From assembly GCF_027942865.1 (NCBI RefSeq), contig NC_134510.1:22809209-22873208 (forward strand): a DNA stretch of 64,000 nucleotides. Reading direction: 5' to 3'. Positions 26,901 to 35,194 of the stretch are shown here, piece after piece; position 1 is the first letter of the stretch, and each line of letters begins with the position of its first letter. Below the pieces are notes generated by a model. It had not been told where the DNA came from and searched no databases. It was given only the letters and a program-made list of their open reading frames with translations. This DNA comes from Odontesthes bonariensis. Taxonomy: Eukaryota; Chordata; Actinopteri; Atheriniformes; Atherinopsidae. The translations under genes were made by a program, and so were the position numbers.

Positions 26901-29900
26901 GTGTGCCAGTACAACGAAGAATGGATGTAGCGGAAAATATCACAACATGTTTAATCTTATTGAACAGTCACTGTTCCACTACAGTAACAGCACAGACGTT
27001 ACCAACTTGAGAAAAATGTGATGTTTACTTCACGTGAGGATACCGCCTCTGCCCCATCGCAGCAGGTTGTCAAAAAAAAATCATCACATAAAACTCTACG
27101 GTCCATATAGTGATTTTTGTTTTCCATAAGAATTCACATGAATTCAACAAACAGAGTGTTGTGTTAAAACCAAATGGCAGCAGGTGTGACTGTGATATAC
27201 GGTCAGACAAAGAGCAGAGGCTTTATCTACACTTCAAACACTTCTCTTTCATTCATTGATCTGAAGTGCTCGGGAAAAAAACGACTCAGTGCCAAAGCTA
27301 AATATTGTAAGTATGACCGTGGAGGAGGAAAATTTAAACAGCACTGTTGTTTATTTAATGTTGCGCCCTGTCGAATTCCTCTGAGCAGCTGATTATTCAC
27401 CCACCGCTGCTGTGTGTGTTTATGTTCATTAATGCGACTGCAGCAGTTCACATCTGTCCTGTCCTGAAAGGGATATGTATATGTTAGTGGGTCCATCCTA
27501 TTCAGATTTCTGTCTCAAAATGTTAAGGAAACACCCGAGAGTCATTCACACATGACACCAACATGTTCAGTTGCCACCAGATGGAAAGCAGAGCACGAGG
27601 CTCAGGAGTTAAAAGTCTTTGCATAGGGAAGGTAGATATCATATAAACTATACAGCCTAAATAAATCTTGACAGAAATGTATAGCATTCATGTCAGCCTA
27701 ATACATGCAGATAAGCGGTAAAGTGTTTTTATACCTTCCATGACCATGCACCGGGTCTATGAGAGGCTCCATTGGGTCCTGAATCTCATTCTTAATATTC
27801 TCAATACCCTGCAGAGATGACCAGAGGACAAAAATCTCCATTCAATATTTGTGTATTTAGACATCAATGAATCCAGCTTAAAGATAACTTAAAGGACAAA
27901 GCACAGTGCATAAAAAAGTACATTACTAGTTTTGGAAACCAGAACTTTTTAGTTATACTTAATGGACACTTTATTCAAATCCCCCAGTAGATATAGCAGA
28001 GAACAATTTAACAATGCCCAATCAATCTTTAATGTCTCTAGCCATCTCTCCCTCCTGAGCATTTACTTTTCCTTACCTTTGTGAGGATGACAGAATAAAG
28101 GAAAAGCAAGACTCCATAGCACCCCCTCCAGGAATGGGAGAGGGACAGCACGTCTTCTCTGAGTTCAGACACTGACAGGACTGTTCGCTTGCTGCAAGGA
28201 CAGACACAATTATCTGGATGATCTATGACACACTCACAAACAGATCTTTGAGGTTTTAAGAAGCAAGAATCTATGACTAGTGCATTAATTTAGTTAGTCA
28301 TGCATTGATTCCCATTAAAAATAAGGAAGAAATCAATTAAATGCAAAGGGGGACATTAAAAAAAAAAAAGACCATTGTGTGGAACGTTGTCCTTCTTTTG
28401 CTACACCTTTGAAAACTTGCTAATGAAGCTGTCTGTCTTAGTTAGCACGCACTTCTTCAATGTGAGTCAGCACTGCTTTCTGCTGACTATGGTCTCAGCT
28501 GACAAGCGAGCAATGTGATGACATTTCAATATTCCTTCAGCGAACCCAGCTCTGCACATTACTTACGTGTGTAAGAAAGGTAGTTCTTTTTTTTATTAGG
28601 CAATCAATAGAAGTGCTGAGCCAACAAATTGTGAGCAGAGAAATAACTAATTCAATGTGAAAGCCAAGTCTTGCAGACAAGACAAATCCACACCTCCTAT
28701 ATCCTCTGCTGATAACATCTTCTGAGAAATATGTAGGGTGTCTAACCTAATACTGCATCTTGGAAATTGTAAAAAACCAGGGTTTGTGAGGTCCTATAAT
28801 ACCTTCAGAGCACCTACCGTATTATTTAATTCTGAGATTATATGGGGTGAAGATAGTTACCAAGATGACTTGCAATATCAAGTGTCACTTACTGCAGAAC
28901 ACTGTGAAATCGCTCAAAGTCGATGTCCTCTGCAGTCAAAGCAACTAGACATAAGAAGAGATGAAATCACTAAACGATTAAAACAAAGTGTTTACAACTT
29001 ACTATTTTTCTAATTAACTGCAAAGACAAAGCTTCGGTGAACGAGTGAGCACTGATGTTTGTACATGCATTATTACTTTTAATGTGAATTCCTTGTGCTA
29101 AAGTGTCAGATGTCAGACTCACTAGGTTGCTGTTCCTGTGGTGGCTGGCTGCTCTCAGGCTCTGGCATGTCCTGCGTTTGTGACTGTGACTGCGTCTGTG
29201 TTTTAGGAGGTTTACTAGTGTGTGGGCTCTGCCCCTTGGCCCAGGTCACCAAGCAGAACCCTGTGGAGGGACTGGCACAGGCAGACTCGAGGATTTCACT
29301 TAGTGTTGAACACAGGGCTGTTTTCTGCTCCTCCTCTAAGAGACAGAAAGATATAACAAGATTTTTTACACAAATAGACCGAGAAACAACAGCACATTCA
29401 ATGAATTGAATTTTTGTTTTGGGAATCTACCTGACATTTGTTTCCAGTTTGAACTTTCTCTGTTAAAGAGAATGTTCTTTAAGAGGAAAGCCTGCAAAGA
29501 AACACAAAATAAGCCTCCAAAAGTGCAAGAAAGTATTCCACTGTGCAATGTCCTTGTCTTCCTAAACACTGTGAGAAGCAGCAGTCTTTTATTGTCGTAT
29601 GTGATCACCTAATGTTTAGGTTGTGAGAAACAGAAAGCAATGTTGATGTGTAGACTTTGAAGCTCTGGTAATACTGAAAGGAAACTGAAATAGCCCATAC
29701 CTGGACAGGTGCAATTACAGCACATGGCCCTCCTTCAAACTGCTCCAGTGCCGTCTGCTCATGTTCACTGAAAACAAACCCTGTGAATAGAGACAGAAAA
29801 GAACCTTCTTTCATTCACGAACAGGCATAGCGATAATCATCACCAGTATTCAAAACAACCGCATACTAGTTTGATCAAGAGGCTTTAACTCAAAACACCA

Positions 29901-30134
29901 GTAGTTGAATTAACTCCTTGATATATCTCATCATAAATAAACATCTAAGTTTTAAGTGAAATACTATGCGTTCGCTGTCTTGCATAAACACTTGATATTG
30001 TGATTCCAAGACGAAGAAAAAAAAATAGTCAAACCTTGGGTCCATCTTCGGAAGATGGAGGCAGACACTCCTCCACCAGATGGTCTCCCCCAAACCAAAT
30101 CCACCACCTCTTTATTTAACTCACTAACTGACAT
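11547..30134 (-). CDS. mindy3: MINDY3 deubiquitinase (FAM188A), complete, 15 coding exons
   Basis: Cysteine protease of the MINDY family that trims K48-linked polyubiquitin chains. Exons (minus): 30035-30134, 29701-29780, 29431-29491, 29123-29335, 28893-28944, 28077-28191, 27735-27808, 26527-26606, 26197-26267, 25550-25630, 19063-19135, 16741-16813, 13429-13516, 12487-12558, 11547-11696. They total 1383 bp, giving 460 residues plus stop; the human protein is 445. Every phase matches. The catalytic Cys is residue 53 in EGGPCAVIAP and the catalytic His is residue 302 in GSETHLSVFF. An EF-hand-like loop FDPEDNGFIPESLLEDV sits near 331-347, and the C-terminus LLWTTNRSPSLN is nearly identical to human. 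Residues 122-151 form a Q/T/S/P-rich stretch. Intron 10 has a GC donor. An in-frame upstream ATG at 30287 is judged unlikely, because homologues start at MSEL-like sequence. Confidence 0.96.
12439..12461. repeat. Poly-A tract (23 A)
   Basis: Run of 23 A on the plus strand, about 25 bp past the donor of mindy3 exon 14 (poly-U in the transcript). Confidence 0.9.
12487..12558 (-). CDS. mindy3: mindy3 exon 14
   Basis: Encodes DSGIPDSLLVYHYNGLKQSN then HKER; the VYHYNGLKQSN core is conserved. Acceptor TTTCAG, donor GTAAGA; phase 0 both sides. Confidence 0.93.
13429..13516 (-). CDS. mindy3: mindy3 exon 13
   Basis: Encodes VSLVKSKLDPESLGIILLGP then FLLEFFPDQ. Acceptor TTTCTCAG, donor GTATGC; phase 2 in, 0 out. 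Confidence 0.94.
14364..15734. mobile_element. Tc1/mariner DNA transposon (Tc1-B) with matching terminal repeats
   Basis: Bounded by an inverted pair of CTTTCGGGTGAAATTT (16/16 identical) at 14364-14379 and 15719-15734. Length about 1.37 kb, usual for a Tc1 element. It contains a broken transposase on the minus strand, inside mindy3 intron 12. Exact outermost bases and the TA duplication could not be fixed. Confidence 0.85.
14480..15470 (-). pseudogene. Tc1-B transposase remnant
   Basis: Starts at 15470 with MRQRLRLTIDQLHLAIAKLQ and a helix-turn-helix stretch (TGCSQTDVSTELKVSQSVIS), then a stop. Other frames continue with MMNATQLQAHLREVRGTRVS, TIRKRLHQSGLHATRPARV, GGGVTVWAGVS and NLISMDAPAQLQFLQT. 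The later peptide NDNKTISRLVNCTRRR lies further on. At least three frame changes or stops separate these, so it is inactive. Confidence 0.85.
16741..16813 (-). CDS. mindy3: mindy3 exon 12 (EF-hand-like loop)
   Basis: Encodes NGFIPESLLEDVMKALDLVS then EPE, completing the DPEDNGFI loop. Acceptor CTTTAG, donor GTAAGT; phase 1 in, 2 out. Confidence 0.94.
16814..19062. other. mindy3 intron 11
   Basis: 2.2 kb with no exon or transposon recognised. A short (ACACA)n pentanucleotide array lies at about 17326-17350. Confidence 0.6.
17326..17350. repeat. (CAACA)n pentanucleotide repeat
   Basis: About five tandem ACACA/CAACA units on the plus strand. Confidence 0.75.
19063..19135 (-). CDS. mindy3: mindy3 exon 11
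   Basis: Encodes DMLLVGPESPSEQARRVFQT then FDPE. Acceptor AATAG, donor GTAAAG; phase 0 in, 1 out. Lies 6.4 kb from exon 10. Confidence 0.94.
19136..25549. other. mindy3 intron 10 (6.4 kb, GC-AG)
   Basis: Largest mindy3 intron. It starts with GCAAGT at the exon 10 side and ends AATAG before exon 11. It includes a 33-A homopolymer at 23892-23924. I recognise no gene, RNA or intact transposon; long open frames inside (for example 22913-23506 minus) have no family resemblance. Confidence 0.6.
23892..23924. repeat. Poly-A tract (33 A)
   Basis: Pure A run on the plus strand within mindy3 intron 10. I see no clear retroelement body on either side. Confidence 0.9.
25550..25630 (-). CDS. mindy3: mindy3 exon 10 (catalytic histidine)
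   Basis: Encodes VGTFLKSPKFPIWILGSETH then LSVFFTK; the His of GSETH is the catalytic His (302 here). Acceptor TTCCAG. The donor is GCAAGT rather than GT, preceded by AAG; phase 0 both sides. Confidence 0.93.
26197..26267 (-). CDS. mindy3: mindy3 exon 9
   Basis: Encodes LHGIHKQASVGFLTLMESLR then YCK. Acceptor CTTGTAG, donor GTACGA; phase 1 in, 0 out. Confidence 0.94.
26527..26606 (-). CDS. mindy3: mindy3 exon 8
   Basis: Encodes QSLVNLLVTGHAVSNVWDGD then RECSGM, almost identical to human MINDY3. Acceptor TTCGCAG, donor GTAAGA; phase 2 in, 1 out. Confidence 0.94.
27735..27808 (-). CDS. mindy3: mindy3 exon 7
   Basis: Encodes GIENIKNEIQDPMEPLIDPV then HGHG. Acceptor CTGCAG, donor GTATAA; phase 0 in, 2 out. 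Confidence 0.93.
28077..28191 (-). CDS. mindy3: mindy3 exon 6
   Basis: Encodes KRTVLSVSELREDVLSLSHS and WRGCYGVLLFLYSVILTK; GVLLFLYSV-LTK is a family hallmark. Acceptor TTGCAG, donor GTAAGG; phase 2 in, 0 out. Confidence 0.93.
28893..28944 (-). CDS. mindy3: mindy3 exon 5
   Basis: A 52-bp exon encoding ALTAEDIDFERFHSVL. Acceptor GTCTAG, donor GTAAGT; phase 1 in, 2 out. Matches the FERFH segment of the human protein. Confidence 0.9.
29123..29335 (-). CDS. mindy3: mindy3 exon 4 with Q/T/S-rich insert
   Basis: Begins EEEQKTALCSTLSEILESAC and TGFCLVTWAKG, matching the family, then runs into a low-complexity stretch (residues 122-151) rich in Gln, Thr, Ser and Pro. This corresponds to a poorly conserved linker in human MINDY3. 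Acceptor CTCTTAG, donor GTGAGT; phase 1 in, 1 out. Confidence 0.9.
29431..29491 (-). CDS. mindy3: mindy3 exon 3
   Basis: Encodes AFLLKNILFNRESSNWKQMS (20 residues plus one base). Acceptor TTTGCAG, donor GTAGAT; phase 0 in, 1 out. Confidence 0.93.
29701..29780 (-). CDS. mindy3: mindy3 exon 2 (catalytic cysteine)
   Basis: Encodes FVFSEHEQTALEQFEGGPCA then VIAPVQ. The Cys in GGPCAVIAP is the nucleophile of the MINDY fold (Cys53 here). Acceptor TTCACAG, donor GTATGG; phase 1 in, 0 out. Confidence 0.95.
30035..30134 (-). CDS. mindy3: mindy3 exon 1
   Basis: Start ATG at 30134 gives MSVSELNKEVVDLVWGRPSG and ends ...FRRWTQ. This aligns with the N-terminus of vertebrate MINDY3. The donor is GTTTGA, weak at +3; phase 1 out. 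The frame is open upstream to an ATG at 30287, but the preceding residues do not look like the family. Confidence 0.92.
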
Positions 30135-31471
30135 GTTTGCTTTGAGTGAGGGCAAATCCTCAGGCCCTCCCTTTTCAGTCCAACAGTCAAGTGGGGACAA
30201 GAGAGGTCTGTTGAAGCCAACTTGACAGCTCTTTTTAATGCCAACAGTCCACTTCTCTGGGTAGGTTGCGCCTCTGGCATTGGTCACAAGCTACCTGTGT
30301 GAAACAACTCCGTGTGACGTTAGGGTTCGGCAGCAAACTGGCGGATAGGAATGATATCAACGTCACCCCATCAACCTAGAGCGATGAGTCAGAAATATGT
30401 TAGGATTTGTTTTCCTTTAATGAGCAACGACTCAAACCATATACAATACTCAGCTGCATATAAGGAGACAGTGGCGCCTTTTAGGGCTTACAACTTGGAA
30501 ACAGAGGAAATATTTCAAACTCGCTCCGTCTGCAGACGGTGATCAAGCTAAAAGCTAACGGCTGCGTTCACGTCAGGTGATTACATCGAATTATAAGCAA
30601 TAAAATAATGGCAACAGGGTAACGGTTAGCTACTTCTATGGAGGCGTTGTTACCATGTTACACTGTAAAGAAAAAACAGTTACATTTGTAAAATTTAGGA
30701 GTTGCGCTTCCTCGGTAGTGTCAACACCTAGCATTAGCATTACAACTAGCAGCTTCTTTCATTGCTTTGTCATTCAGTTACTTCGTATTTTACAGCGAAG
30801 ACTAAAATTGTATGAGTTTATGACTGAACATTTGTTCGTTACTGATGAGCTTTTATTACCTTGGTTCACAGTCCAGTATTCGGGATGTCGAAATGGGTGT
30901 ATTTTTGGGAGGAATTTCACCGTCAGCCGTGTCTGTCATTCGTTTATTTACAACAAATTGTAAAAGAAAAAAAGAAACGAATCGTACGTAGAAGCGACGT
31001 AACTCTCCATTGGTCAGAATACAGAAAGTTTCAGCTGCGTTAACGGCTACAGTGTCAACGCGTTACCTCATTGGTCTAAAGACTTGTCAATCATATCGGC
31101 CCCCGCCGACAAATGAAGTACCGTTTAATTCATTTAAAGCCTTCACAAAAACGTTGTTTCTCGGACAAGATTGATTGCAATGATTCAACTTTGAGGTTAT
31201 TTTAATATTAAGGTATATGTTTAAGAATCAAGGGCTCATAGCAGATAACCTAATTAATATTAAAACTACACGTTTCAGATTAATATCGTTTATTCAAGAC
31301 CTCTGGTATTTTGTCCACTACCCCTCTCCGTAGTAGTGATACCGCATGCGCACTGCGTGCTCGCAGTGGTTCATAGTTACTTTCCACGCGTGTGTCATAT
31401 TCACGCTTGGGGAAAAGTCTTTTTTTTTAAATGCACTAGCTGCTGAGGTATTAAACAAATTATTTGTTAAT
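30135..31471. promoter_or_regulatory. Divergent promoter interval between mindy3 and the Acl4-like gene
   Basis: 1337 bp separate the two start codons, which point away from each other. Visible elements: a CRE-like TGACGTTA at 30315-30322, inverted CCAAT boxes (ATTGG) at 31009-31013 and 31070-31074, a CCCGCC stretch near 31100, and an NRF1-like core GCATGCGCA at 31344-31352. Transcription starts are not determined. Confidence 0.55.
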
Positions 31472-31538
31472 ATGGGTGGTCAGGCTAAAGGCAAGAAGAA
31501 AAACAAACCGAAGAGGAGAGACAACCGTCCAAACAGTG
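31472..31538 (+). CDS. Acl4-like exon 1
   Basis: Encodes MGGQAKGKKKNKPKRRDNRP then NS, a lysine/arginine-rich start. The ATG at 31472 is preferred over an in-frame upstream ATG at 31346 because the intervening residues look like translated 5' UTR. Donor GTCAGT; phase 1 out. Confidence 0.88.
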
Positions 31539-33413
31539 GTCAGTTGCTGAGTGCTTCATCATTTTGTAAATTAAATGCAATTCTCTGTTTATACTCTGTT
31601 CCATATTAAGTTTGTGGACAGCAGGTGGTTACATTTTAAGTTAACATGTTTTGGTGGAGATAAAATGAGACAAACGTAATATTCCAAGTACATCAATGTC
31701 ATCCCAGCAGAAGGAGGGTTTGTTGACTTGACACCTCAGCAAAGGATGAAACTAAGAATGCACGAGAAAGCTAAGAAGAAGACAGCTGAGAAATACTCAG
31801 TACAGCAACTCCTAGAGAAGGTGACTATGACAACACATTCGAAAGACAGCACCCAGACCTTTATTCTTATAATTGACCTAATCTCTCTTCCATCATGTGT
31901 TGTTCAGACAGAGGAATGCATGGACAGTTTTGACTTTGACATGGCTGGCCTTTTCTGTCAGCGAGCCTTGGATGTGGACTCCAACAACCTACACGCGCTT
32001 GACATGCTGGGAAACATTTACTCTGAATTAGGAGACACGCAGAAAGCTAAAGGAATATCCTTTGTGCTTCTTATTTATTCTATTTGTGTGTGTGTCAGTT
32101 GCTCGGTCACCAGAGCACTGCTGTGATGTTTTCATTCTTTTATGAAGCAGTGATTGTTTTGGCCTCCTTGACCAAGTCTCTCCAAGTTTTTCTTCGCGCA
32201 GTGGAGCTGAGCCCAGATGCGGGCCACAGCAAGTACATGTACCTGGGACAAATCCACACGGGCCAGGAGGCGGTGGACTACTACACTAGAGGAATACAAG
32301 TGCTGCTGTCTGCACTGGAGAAACAAGACGCAACAGTGAGTGTGCACACACTGACACATCCTCCATGGTTTAAGATACAGATACTCAACATAGGCTAAGG
32401 GAATGTCATTGTTTTCAATGTTTAAAGCTTGTTAATGTTTCATGTTCACAAGAGGGTGCTGTTTGACAATGTTTGAGGTAATTATCTGTCTATGCAGAGT
32501 TTCTTCAGCTCAACTCCATTAACAAGTGAGATGGTTATGAACACACACAGGGCATTGTCAACCTTACAATCACCCATTGCAGTGTCATTGTCACCACTTG
32601 TATCGTTTTACTACTTGAAAATGTTTTTTATTGCTGGTAAAATCAATGTATTAGATTGTAAAAAGATCTCAACAAAACTTTATTTTATACTGAAAATATG
32701 AAATTGTGGCTTCTGATTTGTTTACGAGGATCTTATTATTCTGCTCTGTGCTTTATTTAATTTCGTGAAATATTTTTGGCATCACTTGCATGAAACCAAC
32801 ATTAAGGAAAATGTATGCTTTTAAGGTCCAATTATTACTAAAACAAAGTAAATGATGAAGCAAAGGAGAATAACTTTGGTTGCTGAAATTCTCAGTGGAA
32901 AAGGCCTGTTCAGATTCTGTTTTCTCAGGGGGTGCAGATAAAGTTCTACAGTTGACACATTATCATTATTGAAATATCTGCATTTCAGCTATGTTTTGAT
33001 TTAATAGTTTATATCTTAAAAAAACTCAGGAAATCTTCCCTATGCTTTTTCTGCAGGCTCAGGCTGCAGCTGCTGCCCCAGCAGAGGAGGACCGTGATCT
33101 CCCTACAGCAAAGGATGTCAGTGCGGCCTACTGCTCCATCGCTGAGATTTACTTGACAGACCTGTGGTACCAGAGCACACAGAGTTGCACTTCTGACACT
33201 TTTAACCCCATTTCATGCTTGAACTTTTTTTAATCTGTCGAGTTTTTTTCTTTTTCTGTGCGTGTTGGTTGTAGCACGGAAGAAGGAGCTGCAGACAAGT
33301 GCAGAGAGTTCATAGAAAGAGCGTTACAGTATCACCATGACAATCCTGAGGCTCTCCAGCTTATGGCCAGTTACCTGTTTAGTAAAGAGCGAAACCAGGT
33401 CAGTCCATACGCC

Positions 33414-33460
<47 letters not shown>

Positions 33461-35146
33461 TGGATGAATTATCACCACATTAAAGCTGGAATCTGCTGAG
33501 TTAATTATTCTGAGCAGATTGAATTGTATGCCATTAATCAGCACACAGACACTCACATTAATACGCACACACACAGATGGGTCATGCTGATAGGAATGTT
33601 AATTACCGGGCAGATTGTTGAGGTCATATTGTCATCTGATAAATAGGAAGAGATGATGGAGCAGCTTGTTGGACTCATTTTTGAGGAAAAATGCGAAAAG
33701 AACTTTGCAGTAAGACACGTTACACATTGCAGTTTGAGGAAGATCCCTGTAATACTTTCTGTAATTTAAATCAATTCTACATGTTTTGCCTGTAAAAAAA
33801 TATGTTCAAAGTTTTTTTTGCTTTTCTGGACAGTGTCAAATGTAGAAAACATCGAGGGCAAAGCCATATTTGGGCAGTGTGTAGCAGTTCATACCATTTT
33901 GTTTTCATATTAGCTTGAAGTTCAATTCAACCTTAGAATATGTGATAACATACTCACAGTTTATCTATTGTCTATCCTTAGTATCCCATAAAATTGATAA
34001 AAATGTTTTGTTTTTTTTTTGCCCCCCCCCCAAAAAAAGAAGAAAATATTTACTCCCATTACTGTGCTGAAGTGGATCTGCAATACTAGCTATGAGCTTA
34101 AGGGGTCAGACTGGCACCAGTCACTTTTCAAAGCTTCCCACATATGCTGAGCAGCATCTGTTTTTTGGAATACTTTGGTAATAATGAACAATTATTAGAT
34201 TGATTTTAAATTAATTCACAGGTCATTGATATATGTGGAGAATTCAAGACCCAGGCTGTAGAGGTGGAATTATACAAGGGGATTAAACTTTATGGTTTTT
34301 ACTCATATACATTGTGGAATTGTTGCTGTATGCACATGCACTGTATGTTACAAGTGACACTTTTCTTTAATGTGCACATATATGTGATTTTTTTTTTTCT
34401 GTCTTTAGGAAGGCAAAGAATACCTTTTGAAAAGCGTCGGAATGTGGCTGCCCGCACAAAAGCAGAGTTCATCTTCCTCCGCCTCAGAAGAAGATGTGCA
34501 GGTGAGCCGGAGCTTTGGTTGGTATTTTATATTTTATTTTCGCCACACCCAGCGGCAGTATGGTCCCAGTTTATTTATAAAGCCCTTTGAAATAACAGGA
34601 TTGTCACAGTGTGCTTTGCAGTGCGCGCAGACTCAAGAACACCAGTAGAGATAAAAAAAATTAGAGATAATGAAATGAGGGACATAAAAAAAAAAAAAAA
34701 AAAAGATGGAAGAAAATACCTCACAACTCTGGGCTCAGATGTCTGAGAGTGTAAAGAGAAAGCAGATATGAAAGGCAGCACCGTGGATGTTTTCAAAAGA
34801 AAAATAAACTGCAGCAGTGTCAAAACTAGCCATGAAACTTTATTACATATATTTGATATTGAACAAATGTGAAAAACTGTGATTAACAGTCACACAGCTG
34901 CGGAGCATCTAATACTATCTAATACTATGAAACTGGATGGAGTTCTAATCGGACAAAGGAGGAACGAGGTTGGTGGTAGCATGTACAAACACTGACTTCA
35001 CGGGTGGTCACATTGCCCCCTTTTTCCTGCAGAGTGACATTCCTCCCTATGAGTCCCGCATCACCACAGCCAAGCTGCTCATCGAGTCAGAGGAATATGA
35101 GGTAAAATGTACACAGTTTGTACACACACACACAATGGTTTGGTTG

Positions 35147-35194
<48 letters not shown>

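Noticed and set aside
31346..31471. In-frame upstream ATG for the Acl4-like protein
   Set aside because: It would add 42 hydrophobic/mixed residues before the Lys-rich start, and the region looks like a promoter or 5' UTR.
32064..32175. U2-type alternative for Acl4-like intron 3 (GT at 32064, AG at 32174-32175)
   Set aside because: It keeps the frame, adding ISF and SLQ, but the donor GTGCTT is poor and the TPR helix would be lengthened. The U12 reading fits better, though this remains the main alternative.
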